Assembly (NCBI GenBank): GCA_958295665.1
Contig: OY282559.1
Span: 253,885,461-253,949,460 of the forward strand
DNA length: 64,000 nucleotides
Direction of reading: 5' to 3'
DNA from: Tipula vernalis
Lineage: Eukaryota; Arthropoda; Insecta; Diptera; Tipulidae
The first letter of the stretch is position 1, and each line of letters opens with the position of its first letter. The notes under the pieces were generated by a model. It searched no databases. It had not been told where the DNA came from and saw nothing but the letters and a program-made list of their open reading frames with translations. The position numbers were made by a program, and so were the translations under genes. Shown here piece by piece: positions 1 through 10,488 of this stretch.

Positions 1-400
1 AAAGTTCGAGGGGCTACGTTCGAGGTGGTAAGGACGAAGATACTTAATTTTAAGCCAACCAAATGTCAATGAAGGCATCTTAGATGGCGATATTATTATT
101 AGAAACGACAATTCAAAAAGATTAAGGGACAGAGATAAAATAGTAAAACCAAGTAGATTTGATTTATAAAATATGTAATGTTTAAGAGGGACGATTGACG
201 TGTATAGGGTTTTCATTCAGCCCTATCACAAATAAGTGATGCAACTTGATGGAAGAAAATGACTTTCGGCATGTTGAAGTATGAGTTTTATTATGATTAT
301 GTTTGTAACACAGTAGAGAATAAACGTGTGTTAGCACAACAAAACGAAACCAATTTGTGTTTGTATACGAAACATAACATTCAAGGTGGCCGTGACTGAC
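1..400 (+). mobile_element. possible 3' end of an LTR retroelement (weak)
   Basis: A short open frame ends at the TAA at 167-169 with a basic tail (SKRLRDRDKIVKPSRFDL). Tails of this kind are common at the ends of insect retroelement polyproteins. A purine-rich stretch (about 183-192) and a segment with an AATAAA signal (about 332) follow, which would fit a polypurine tract and LTR. No second LTR is in the window and I cannot place the LTR ends, so the call rests on general resemblance only. Confidence 0.25.
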
Positions 401-1194
401 CCCTAGGCCTACCAAGAGGACTAGAGCATACTATCGCTACATTAAAAGCATTGGAAAACTTATTCAGTAAGGCATCACGTTCTTGCTTAGTTTCTGAAGA
501 TTCACCTGTTCCTATAGATTGTATTTTTATATGCGATTCCATGTCCATTTCAAATTGAAGTTAACAATGATCCGAAAAGGAATAGTCTTTCGACACTTTC
601 CAATTTATTAGATTATTCATCAAAAACTTTGAGACAAGTGTAATTTCTAATACCTCCCGTCTGTTCTTAGTTATAAAAATTGCACTTCTGAGCATCCATC
701 ATTAGTTTCTCTAGATTAACCGTTAGAATGTTCACCTCCTTATATGCTAGGTAAGCTGATATTACCCAGAAGTTATCACGTGTAATCGTCCATTGCACCA
801 ATTTTCAGAAAAAAATATAAGGACGCATTCCTTTCTAATTCCAATGAGTTAAAAAACTCCGTGGGAAAGAATACCGCCAGTGATAAAATTTTCTCCTCTT
901 TAGTATGATATTAAAAACGCAGAATTAGAAGTAGAGACAAATACACTTAATTTCACTTAACCATTTATCTAAACTCACCCCTTCTATGAAATTCCAGGAA
1001 AATCTGCTCATAAATAAAAGATGGTACCAAAATCACATTTTGAAAAATGAACTTATATCATTTTTCCACTGTACCAGATGGTAAACAAAAAATTTAAACT
1101 CACCGAAATCCAGGGGTCAGTCCCTTGGAAAAAAAATATTTAAAAAAATCGAAATTTATTCGGAAACATTTATTCGGGGCACCTAGATCAAGGG
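401..1194. other. no recognisable gene
   Basis: AT-rich sequence with stops in all frames. Two short GC-richer stretches near 1115 and 1195 share the words GGGGTC and GACCCC, but no element boundary could be placed. Nothing else is supported here. Confidence 0.4.
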
Positions 1195-2790
1195 GCCCGA
1201 CCCCTTCGAACATACCATGAACACCTGCCGATATATGAAAGATGGTACTACATGCCTATTGCAAGGGGAGATCTATAGAGACTGCTCTTCATTCTCTTAT
1301 ATATTTTATTGAGAAATCTTTCGAGTATAGAGACTTCGCAATGGTAACCTTTTTGGATATTGAGGGAGCCTTTAACAACGTGCATCCAGGGGCTATAACT
1401 CGGGCACTTTCAAATCTGGAAGTGGAGGAATCACTGAAGGACTGGATAGATCAAACGCTAGGAGGCAGGATCATAAATGTCAGTTGTGGGGAATCTTCCG
1501 CCAGAAATTTGCAAGCAGAGATGCGCTGCAGGGTGGCGTAATGTTCCCCCTACTTTAGAACTTGGTCATAAATAACCTGTTGTTAAGACTAGAGGACAGT
1601 GGCTTCAAGGTGGTTGCCTATGCGGATGACGTTGCTATTGGTGTCCGTGGCAAATATCTCGGCATCCTTAGTGAACTTATGGAAAATGCTATGGGAATTC
1701 TTTCATTATGTGCCAATGGCTGTGGGTTTAATGTGAACACACACAAAACCGAATTGGTTCTCTTCTCTAGGAAATATAAACTTCCTCATGTCGATCCTCA
1801 CTCTTTTAGGGTTTAGTTTAACTTTTACAGATGAAGCCAAGTTTCTGGGTCTCGTTTTGGATAGCAAATTATGTAAATTGGAAACCTAATATTCTGGAAA
1901 TGGTAAAGAAAGCTACGGTAGCGCAATACTCTTGCAAAAATGCCATTGGGAAAGGATAGGGGCTGGAGTCCCGCGTCTTACATTGACTTTATACCACAGT
2001 AGTCAGACCCATACTCTTGTATGGGGTAATAGTCTGGTGGCTTGCTCTGGACAAAACTGTCAACCAAAAGCTGTTGACAAAAGTTCAAAGAACAACCTCT
2101 CTGTGGATGAGTGGTGCACTGAGGAGCACATCCACTCAGGCACTAGAGACTCTGCTATTTTTGACTCCTCTAGATATCTTGGGGAAACAGTTGGCAGCTT
2201 GTACTGCCATACGACTGAAATCTATCTCAATGTCGACCTGCAACAATATAGGGCACTCATCTATATTGTTTAACAAATAAATTCCCTAGACCATCGAATA
2301 TACTGTCCCGTCACTATTTTTCGACACAGGCACTAGGATCCCATCCAGGTAGAACTGGATGATGGGTGCAGTTTTGAAACCAGGAGTTATACACTTCTTC
2401 ACTGATGGTTCAAAATGAGACGGGAAAGTCGGGGCTGGGGTTTTCTGCAAGGAACTTTTTTTAAATTTCTCCTTCCGTCTCCCCGACTACTGTAGCATTT
2501 TTCAAGTTGAAGTAACTGCCATAAAGGAAGTCGTAGACTGATTGAGGTATAGTGTAATATCGGCTTGTGATATTCGCGTCGGACGGACAGTCAGGCTGCC
2601 ATTAAAGCGCTTCAATCACACCTCCTCACGTCGAAAGTAGTCCAGAACTGTCTCTCATCTCTTAACGAGATGATAGATCAGTTCAACATCCATATTATAT
2701 GGGCGCCAGGACAATTCATAAGTACAAGGAATATAAAAGCCGATGAACTGGCTCGACATGGTATAGCAGACCACCGTTTTTTAAAATTTT
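1195..2790 (+). mobile_element. decayed RNase H-bearing LINE, ORF2 pseudogene
   Basis: Remnant of an ORF2 polyprotein from a LINE of the I/R1/Loa supergroup, which reverse-transcribes its own RNA at the target site. In order one sees an RT segment with a catalytic block reading FLDIEGAFNNV (about 1350-1383), the second block VVAYADDVAI (about 1609-1638) with the YADD motif, and thumb-like sequence to about 2280. An RNase H domain follows (FFTDGSK near 2395; ADELARHG near 2740). Several frameshifts and stops break it (for example near 1540, 1815 and 1900, and the stop after FFTDGSK). No 5' end or 3' tail is visible. The family resembles the LINE at 25901-27002, which keeps the same RNase H motifs, but this copy is much older. 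Confidence 0.85.
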
Positions 2791-2809
2791 GTTCAGTTTG
2801 ACCCACATA

Positions 2810-3220
2810 CTCTTTTTCACACGAGCATTTTGATTCATATATTAAATTTGGTTGTAACTCTATAGGAATTTTGTCTTTAAATTTAGTGAATAAAAATTTG
2901 GATATAAACTTGTTTAGATATAAACTTTGAAATGCTGTACCAGTTGTATATCATAATTTTGTCAAAGAAATCTTATTTTTTCGAAAAGAATTTTGAAATA
3001 CGATAAGACTAAATTTGGATTTTCGCGCGTATTTTCCAAAATATTTCCCGAATTGCTATGTTCGTCACTAGCCTCTCTAATACCTGTAGTAACTACACTT
3101 CTCGGATAACCATTTTGGATTAGAACATCACTTAATATTTTGAAATTTTCGGCATGAAATATCTCATCAGATAATCTCAAAATTTTTTCAGCTAACTAGA
3201 AAACTTTGTTATTTTTGTAA
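2810..3220 (-). mobile_element. Penelope-like element fragment, minus strand
   Basis: Read on the minus strand, 3180-2962 encodes a segment (LSDEIFHAENFK, then NILENTRENPN) nearly the same as the C-terminal part of the plus-strand PLE at 3510-4670. PLEs encode an RT, often joined to a GIY-YIG endonuclease. Similarity continues at lower coordinates to about 2810, but with stops. The copy is partial and non-functional. The two copies lie tail to tail about 300 bp apart, so they either inserted independently or rearranged. Confidence 0.75.
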
Positions 3221-3509
3221 GATTTAGATATCAACCCGACCACATTTTTATGATATAAATCTGTAGTTAAACTTCCATAAAATGAGTCCAATTATAACAT
3301 TCGTTAGAAAAAAATTTTCTTTCAAATTATATTGTAGTATAAATTGTTCCCTTCAGAATGACGGAATGTACCGTCGAAACGCCGGGATTTTTATTAAAAA
3401 ATAAAAATTAACCTAAAACACCAAAAAACTTATTTTATTTTAAATATAAAGCTTAAAAAAGTTAATTAAATAAATATTCCATATTACGTATATTTACTCG
3501 TTAGTGATC

Positions 3510-4670
3510 GTTGTTCACAAACAAAGACTCATCTTTGGTAATAATTTTGGTTAAAAGATTGTGGAATAGCTGTACAAATCTGGGGTCAAAAAATTTTATA
3601 GAAGCGTTGAAATTTGTGTTAGAGATCTTACTGAATTTAGTTTTGGGGGAAGATGTTTTAGACAAGTGTTTGGTTCACCGATGGGTTCGCCAGTTAGTCC
3701 AACAGTGGCAAACCTAGTAATGGGACAAATTGAAATTAAAGTGTTAAAACCATCTTCCGTCAAACCTGCCTTCTTTTACCGGTATGTTGATGATATTATT
3801 ACGGCCATTCCAAATTCGGAAATTGATAATTTTTTGGACTGATTTAATAGTTTTACCCCGCGAATTAAATTTACATGTGAAATTGAAAATCAAGGTCGTT
3901 TAGCCATACATACTATGGTAATATCAATATGTAATGAGGATGGAAGTTTAACTACAGATTTAAATCATAAAAAAATCTGGTCTGGTCGGTATCTAAATTA
4001 TAAGTCTTGGCTTCTGTCAGCTTACAAAAATAACACAGTTTTCTTGTTAGCTGAAAAAATTTTGAGATTATCGGATGAAGTTTTCATGCTGAAAATTTCA
4101 AAATATTAAGTAATGTTCTAATTCAAAATGGTTAAATGTTTTTTAATATGTTTCGAAGATTGTTGATCATTTAATTAAATAAATAGAATTATGTCTATTA
4201 GTCGGTTTCGTTGAATTTCTGTTCGTAAATACTAATATACTTCTCGTGTTAATCGAAACACAATTAAAATGGTCTAACCACCGGTAGCATATTAGAAATT
4301 ACATGAATTAATTAACATTCAACAAAAAAATTAATAAAAAGTCAAAATGGTTATCTAAAAAGTGTAGTTACTAGAGGTATTAAAAAGGCTATCGACAAAT
4401 ATAGCAATACGGGAAATATTTTGGAAAATACGCGCGAAAATCCAAATTTAATCGTATCATACACATATGTCAAAATTCTTTTCGAAAAAACAAAATTTCT
4501 TTTACAAAATTATGATAAACAATTTGTTGGTAGAGCATTTCAAAGTTTGGACATGGTTTTATTCACTAAATTAAAAGACAAAATTAAAATGTTTGTGTGT
4601 AAAAGACTATGTGAGAAAAATAAAAAAAAAATGGGTTTTTAAAATTCGATTCCTCGAAAATTTTATAAAT
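3510..4670 (+). mobile_element. Penelope-like element RT pseudogene, split by an insertion
   Basis: RT of the Penelope class. Motifs: a PMGSPVSPTVANLVMG-like block (about 3677-3724), the catalytic YVDDI (about 3784-3798), then a segment reading LRLSDEVF (about 4064-4087) and the C-terminal NTRENPN block near 4426. Frameshifts lie near 3670 and 4090, and a stop follows FLD at about 3840. The frame is interrupted at 4135-4341 by a 207-bp insertion flanked by 12-bp direct repeats. The GIY-YIG endonuclease was not found. PLEs are known to lack standard LTR or LINE structure, so ends are uncertain. Confidence 0.82.
4123..4353. repeat. 207-bp insertion with 12-bp target duplication
   Basis: TCAAAATGGTTA occurs at 4123-4134 and again at 4342-4353. 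Removing 4135-4341 plus one repeat rejoins the PLE frame, as shown by the uninterrupted minus-strand sister copy at 2810-3220. A 12-bp TSD suits a LINE- or SINE-type insertion. The inserted sequence is AT-rich with no ORF and no diagnostic promoter box. Confidence 0.75.
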
Positions 4671-4699
4671 AGCATATAGGAGGACATTATAGTATCCAC

Positions 4700-5720
4700 A
4701 TGACGATTTGTCTTTGGCCGTTGTATTCCTAATTATTGTCATAATATTCATCTGTGAAAATAAAGTGTTCCAATTCGAGGTTAATTTTTAAATTTTTAGT
4801 AAAACACATATGTAAATCGACACGACAAGCTACCATTTTTTTTCAAAATTTTCGATAACATTCTGGCATAACTGCGGCTCAATTTCTTGAACACAATTAA
4901 CAATATTCTCCTTTAGGTCATCAATTGTTTTTGGATCGTTGGCATAGACTATTGCCTTCAAATAGTCTCATAGGAAAAAATCTAAGGGTTTTAGATAGCA
5001 AGATCTAGACGGCCAATTTATGTTGCCTAGTTGAAAAATTATTCAATTCAATTATTCAAGCGTTCGCGCAAACATAAAATTCGTTATCATATTCCCATAT
5101 CGAGGTTCATTTACAGTAACAGCAATCCCAGCTTCGTTTTAAAAAAAAATACGAGCCGATTACTCCACCAGCCCAAAAACCACACCAGATATTTACTTTC
5201 TATGGCTGCAGCTGTTTTTCCATTATTTCTCGTGGATTTTCTTCACCCCAGATCCGACAATTTTGTTTGTTTATAAATCCTTCCAGTTCCAGGTTTGATT
5301 TGTCGCTAAAGATTACTTTGGTGAAATAATTCGCATTTTCAAGTTTTTTATATGGGCCAATTAACGAATTGATGACGTAATGGAAAACGCAGCTATGCTT
5401 TATCTATCTGTAATTTTAATTATACCTCTTCACTTTACATACATAACCACCCTGAGCTAATTTGAAACAATGTAGGAAAGTTTCAGGTGGAAAAACTTTG
5501 TGCTCAAAATTTCAAAGGATTTAATCCTGGCAATATTGCCGGATCTTCTAATTATAGTGTTGTTAAGTTGAGCTTTTCTCCTTCAATCTTCTGTAATCGG
5601 ACTTTATCCTCTTCATTTTTATTTTTTGTTCCATTATGAGCCAACAATTTGGAAAGATGGATTATGTTCTGTGATAACTCCATCGATGTTTTTCCTCCAT
5701 ACAGTTGCTCGTAACAGCTA
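4700..5720 (-). pseudogene. IS630/Tc1-mariner transposase pseudogene
   Basis: On the minus strand the first catalytic segment reads KVIFSDKSN (about 5326-5300), followed by a stretch with CRIWGEENP (about 5260) and, after a stop, VNIWCGF (about 5190). A later segment, NWPSRSCYLKPLDFF (about 5028-4984), carries the third acidic position. The C-terminal part ends with EIEPQLCQNVIENF (about 4890-4848). The second catalytic Asp block is missing: an internal deletion joins 5060 to 5030. Stops and frameshifts make it inactive. The order of motifs is typical of DDE/D transposases in insect genomes. Terminal repeats could not be placed. Confidence 0.8.
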
Positions 5721-5760
5721 CAAAAGGACAGATGATCTGTCTTCTACATCTGCTTTATTA

Positions 5761-6217
5761 ATACTGTTGTCACAATGTCCTTCGATATTAAAAACATAAA
5801 ATCCATTGGATAGCTTACAAATTTTAAAAATTTATTTATTATATAGATTTATTTCAAGATAATAAAGATTTATTTTAATTATAACAAATTATAACAAAAC
5901 AATACATTTGTATATACAAAATAAAATTTAATAATTTAACTGTTTGATTTCATTGGATTTTGTGTGTCTTATGTTCTATATTGGACAAACATTTGTAAAT
6001 TAGATTTATAATAGGTGCGCATCTTTTTTAAAATATTTATTGATATTTTATATCCTTAATGAGTATTAAATATTTATATATTAAAATTATAAAAATTTTC
6101 AGCTTCCTTACACATTTTACCTTTCTCTCTTTATATTTAAAACTATATTTTGTTTAATAAAAATAATATTTACTACACTTATTGTCACAATCAAAAAATT
6201 ATTAGTTAAAATCACAA
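5761..6217. other. AT-rich spacer 3' of Ctr1
   Basis: Very AT-rich DNA between the transposase remnant and the 3' end of Ctr1. No ORF, repeat unit or RNA gene recognised. Confidence 0.4.
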
Positions 6218-6220
6218 TAT

Positions 6221-6226
6221 TTTATT
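6221..6226 (-). promoter_or_regulatory. poly(A) signal of the distal Ctr1 isoform
   Basis: AATAAA on the minus strand, 30 bases past the stop codon of the distal alternative last exon (stop at 6258-6256). The position suits polyadenylation of that isoform. Inferred from sequence only; the region is AT-rich, so chance occurrence is possible. Confidence 0.4.
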
Positions 6227-6255
6227 TAAAAAAAAAAAAATTATAAAAATAATAA

Positions 6256-6365
6256 TTAGCAATGATTTGAAGACCCAGCTGTTGAGGTTGTTGGTGATGC
6301 CGACGATGAATTTGATAACGTGTTGTAGCTTACACCAACATCAACGTTTAGTGGCATTGTAGATT
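6256..6365 (-). CDS. Ctr1: Ctr1 alternative distal last exon (HC-ending tail)
   Basis: Terminal exon candidate. An acceptor TTTTTAG ends at 6366, and the exon starts in the phase left by the donor at 6988/6987. Joined, codon 165 becomes Glu and the frame runs 35 more residues to a stop at 6258-6256, giving a 200-residue isoform. The tail is Ser/Thr-rich and ends SSNHC. A terminal His-Cys pair recalls the HCH end of human CTR1, a cytosolic copper-binding site, so copper handling at the inner mouth is plausible for this isoform. An AATAAA lies 30 bases downstream. It competes with the proximal exon at 6811-6926, and which is used when cannot be told from sequence. Confidence 0.7.
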
Positions 6366-6810
6366 CTAAAAATTAAATGGCAAAATAAAGAAATAAATAA
6401 AATAAGCAATAAAATAATAAATAAAAAAGAAACTTTTGTAAATTTTTTTGCAAGACACAACATTGCAGGCTATGGCAAGAATAGCAAGATGATGAGAGAA
6501 GTCTCAATTAGCGTACGTAAAATTAAATTTTTATAACAGTGCATTTGTTATAATGATAAGGTTCAACATATTTTTAAACCGATAGGAATTTGGTTTTAAA
6601 TTGATAGGAATTTTATTTTGAGTATATTGTTTAATGAGATACCTTCCAATGGGTTGGATTTCTTAGGCCGGGCAAACCTAGCACAAAGGAGTTTCAATAT
6701 TTATTGGAGTGACAACAAAATTATATAACTGAAGGCATCTCTTTGACTCGTCACAAACTAAACAAAATTTAAAATCAAATAATAAAGCAAACAAAATATT
6801 TGATTAAAAA
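6366..6810. other. Ctr1 3' UTR/intron between the alternative last exons
   Basis: Non-coding. It would be the 3' UTR of the proximal isoform (an AATAAA on the minus strand at 6705-6700) and intron for the distal isoform. No inserted element recognised. Confidence 0.5.
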
Positions 6811-7480
6811 TTAAGAATCAGCATTCTCCGTCTCATTCGATTCACTAAATATATTGTACGTTTTAAGGTATGGCACTGAAACGGTTGACACTTTAACACG
6901 ATTATCACGAGTGGCGCAATCATGTCCTATACAAAATAATTATAAATATCATAAATAAATTGTTTGAATTTTCTAAATATATCTTACCACTATCCGTACA
7001 TTTCTGCGAACAAATCACATTTGTAGTGCGCGCCTGAATATTTTCCATATTAATTTTCATCGAAATGTGACCAAATATAAAATATCCAATTCCCATGCCC
7101 ACAATAACCGCAATAAACACGTATCCATTATAAACCATAACAGCCAACATCAGTAAATATCCCAAAATATTGTGCGACATAAACATAAATAGATCAAGTA
7201 CAGTTTTCATTGCGCGCATCAATAACGGCGGTTGAGGTGGTGCTAAATCGACGGCTAATAAATTTGCTGTTTCACTTGCCAATGATGTGGCACGATGACG
7301 TTCCCGGGCAACACGTGCTTTTGCTTTAGCATCACGAACTTTCATCGACTCAAAAATAATCGAGAGCACAAACAATACAATACATACACCGGCCAATGGG
7401 CCAGCACCTTTTATATTTAAATCTTTGAATAGGAATTCGCCCAGATCTGGTCCAAACCAAAATGACATGTGCATATGCAT
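6811..7480 (-). CDS. Ctr1: Ctr1-family copper transporter (exons 7480-6988 and 6926-6811)
   Basis: High-affinity Cu(I) uptake channel that acts as a trimer in the plasma membrane. Proposed CDS joins 7480-6988 to 6926-6811 through a 61-base GT-AG intron (G|GTAAG donor, TATAG acceptor), giving 202 residues. Seen: a Met/His start (MHMHMSFWFG), TM1 at about 25-43, a basic cytosolic loop at about 48-90 (KAKARVARERHR), TM2 at about 95-117 with the copper-selecting MxxxM (M111, M115), and TM3 at about 119-137 with GxxxG (G128, G132), the helix-packing motif. No stop or frameshift. The start is the first Met of this exon. The frame is open about 45 bases further 5', so an upstream exon supplying a longer Met-rich ectodomain is possible. 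Fly paralogue (Ctr1A, B or C) not assigned with certainty. Confidence 0.88.
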
Positions 7481-8055
7481 TTTGGTCGGCTTAATATTAT
7501 ATTTCGTTGTACGGAATGTCCTTTATTAATAGATCTAGAAATAAATAAAAAAAATTATTATAATTTATGTAATTTATAGTCGATTTAATATTTATGCGCA
7601 TATAAAAACGTAATTTATAGTCAATTATTCGTAATGTTTGTGTTTAAGCACCGAAGCATGACTGTAATTTAACTGTAATTTGACAACACTATATTTATAT
7701 ATTACATACATATAAGTATATAGAAGGTGTAATAAACTTGATATCAAAAGTAATGCGGAATAATTTCCTAAAGACCACTCTATTTAAGTAAATAGAGTGC
7801 GTATTTAAGTTGCGAACAACTGCCCAATAAATTGTTAAAGAAAACGAGTAACCGAAATTTATGAATTAGATAAAAAAAAGTAGATTTGAAATTAAAGGTT
7901 ATAACATGATTAGAAGGGAGGTACCGCCATAATTATAAGAAACCACTTTAAATATAAACATTTGCCAAATATTAATTATCACTTAACTTCTGTAGGAATG
8001 CACAGTAATTGAAATAAATTTAAATAGATGCAATCGCTTAATAATAGGTTCAATG
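7481..8055. other. 5' flank or intron of Ctr1
   Basis: Upstream of the Ctr1 coding exon on the minus strand. It may hold the 5' UTR, a first intron or the promoter. No exact metal-response element (TGCRCNC) was found by eye. A TATAAAAAC word near 7602 is on the plus strand and not obviously relevant. Confidence 0.35.
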
Positions 8056-8653
8056 TACTGTGCTTCAAACAAGTCCAATAATGATTTTATAAGTGATTTA
8101 GATTTCATATTTAATCATCTTAATTTGAATAGCTCTAATAATTTGTATATATTGGCTTGTGACTTAAATAATGTAACGGAGGATCCGCGCGGAAAAAATT
8201 TAGAAACTGGCTGAATATCAATTCACAATTTTATAAATTGAAATTTATTCCCCCAAACAAACCAACCTATCCTCGAACGAACTCTACAATAGATCTGACA
8301 TTGCTAGATGATAGAATAAAGATTTCAAACGAAAATTATATAAATATACAATTAATTATGACAGTGACCATCATGCCTTACAATTTAATGTTATTCTTCA
8401 AAATATTAATGATCCAATGTTTGACATGCCATCAACAACGGATCGATTGATAAATAAAGTCTGGATTAATAACGTGGATTGGAATATATTTAGAAATAAA
8501 GTAGAAAACAATTATAATAAAATCATCAATCAGAGGACATTGGTAACAAATAATAAAAATTTAACTAATAACGAGATCGACAAATACCTAAGCAAAATCG
8601 ACGCTTTAATGCTAGAGTCCATTAAAGAAATTTATAAAGAACAGAGCCATCTT
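8056..8653 (+). mobile_element. Jockey-type LINE, endonuclease part
   Basis: C-terminal half of an AP-like endonuclease. It reads LYILACDLN near 8150, then PTYPRTNSTIDLTLLDDR (about 8263-8316) and the catalytic SDHHALQFNV (about 8360-8390), where the SDH triad is visible. A linker to the RT follows (8417-8650). The frame shifts once near 8345. It is cut at 8653 by the Harbinger transposon and resumes at 12022, after that element and its TAA duplication. The endonuclease nicks the target to prime reverse transcription. The copy is inactive. Confidence 0.8.
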
Positions 8654-8985
8654 TAACACCCCTATTATGATTCTCACCTCACCAAACCGCTCACCTCACC
8701 TCACCTCACCACTCTGAGTCGTGCGACTCTTATTTTGGTATTATGATTCTCACCTCTTTTTTGGTGAGTGTATGTATGCGGCGCTGCGCGTCATTTGATA
8801 TGTTTTTTATTGTCAAGTTGGTGTTATTGAATTTTTAAAATTTTTGACGTTTGACGGGGAAAGTTTTGTGTTAAAAGAAATTAATTTGTTTTTTTTTCTT
8901 TATATAAATAAATAATTAAATAGTTTTGATTGTATTTTTGTTATAAACATTTAATTGCGGTTAAATTAAATAATTATAAATTAAT

Positions 8986-10242
8986 ATGATAACCAGTGTT
9001 GATTTATTTTTTGACGACGAAATTGACGAGGAGCAAGCAACCAATATTTCTAAAATTAGAAAATCTATGCGAAATAAATCTGATCCATTCGCCCTTCCGG
9101 ACAGCAAGTAAGTTTATGATTATCATTAATAAATATTTGTGTGATCTAAAATAGGTCGATATTTTTTAGGTTTATTAGCATTTTTCGAATAAATAAAGAT
9201 GCCCTCCGATATATACTGGATGTTCTGAATGGAAAGTTTAAACCAAATAAGCGCACATCAAGTATTCCACCAATACTAAAATTGTGCGCGGCACTTAGAT
9301 TTTTTGGATCGGGAAGTTACCAACAGAACATAGGAGATGACTTCAACATTGGAATGGCACAACCTACGATCTCTATGGCCATAAAAGAAGTTGTTGGTTT
9401 AATGGAGGAGCACCTTTGCCACAAGTGGATCCGACAAGCGGACGAATCAGAAAAATTAGACTGCAAAGTTTTTTTTATGAGGAAGTACAACGTACCTGGA
9501 GTAGTGGGCTGCATCGATGGAACCCATATTAAAATAATTGCACCCGATAAAGATGATAGGCATTTATATACAATGATAGTAAGTAATTGTATTTTGTTTA
9601 CATATAAATGTTTACTAACATGGCTAATATTTGTTACCAGATCTGTGATCAAAATCTTAATATTCGGTGCGTAGATGCGAGAAATCCCGGGGCTAACCAT
9701 GATTCATTTGTATGGAACAACAGCGCTATCAACACTACAATGGCCGATAATTATCAAAATGGGGATCGTAACAGCTGGCTTCTAGGTATACAAATAGTTA
9801 ATTTAAAAAAATATGTTCTTAATTACAATTTGTAAATTGTTTTATAGGTGATTCGGGCTACCCATTATTGCCCTATCTGATTACACCGTTCAAACAAGCA
9901 GCTCCAGAAAGTCGGCAAGCTCGTTTCAACAAAATACATTCCTCGGCACGAAACATTGTTGAAAGGACCATTGGTGTATTGAAATCACGCTTTCGTTGTT
10001 TATTGGCGGCAAGGGAGCTGCATTATAGCCCAGATAAAGCGAAACAAATAATAAATTCTTGCTGTGTACTACACAACATGTGTAGATTCTATAAAGTGCG
10101 TAACAGTGAGGACATCGAGGAATTTAGCCAAGACATAACCAACATAGATCAAGACGGCGAAGCTGAACAATTAGGAATGACCAGCAGTTTGTTAGAGGAA
10201 GGAAAAAGAATTCGAAACGAGATTCTTAATTCATTAACATGA
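8986..10242 (+). CDS. PIF/Harbinger transposase (HARBI1-like), four exons, intact
   Basis: DDE endonuclease that cuts at the element's ends, acting with a Myb-like partner. Exons 8986-9107, 9170-9578, 9641-9785 and 9848-10242 join through three introns of 62 bases each, all GT-AG with GTAAGT or GTATAC donors, giving 356 residues, close to the usual ~350. No stop or frameshift remains. Catalytic residues: D157 in CIDGTHIKI, D198 in PGANHDSF and E264 in NIVERTIGVLKSRF. A helix-turn-helix-like N-terminal stretch precedes (PTISMAIKEVV). The start ATG at 8986 opens the longest frame and gives an acidic N-terminus. Unlike nearly every other TE in the window, nothing in it is broken, so it may still be active or only recently silenced. 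Confidence 0.93.
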
Positions 10243-10488
10243 TAAGATATAACATATTATATTTCTTTTCTATATACATAATTTAAAAAAGTTAAAGACA
10301 TAAAAATTTAAGTTAATTTTTATATAATAGTATTAATTCAGTCATACATATTTGTTGCTATCACAATTCATTTCACTTCATTTTGTAAATTTTATAATAA
10401 ACTTAATAGATATAATAATAAATTTAAATTGCTGTTATCACAAACGTTTTCACTTTATGAGTTTATCGAATAAACCTTATGCGGCGAT

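Noticed and set aside
6920..6987. C-terminal extension of the Ctr1 frame past CTDSG
   Set aside because: It reads through the GTAAG donor into AT-rich intron sequence (KIYLENSNN...). The two spliced tails fit the phase better.
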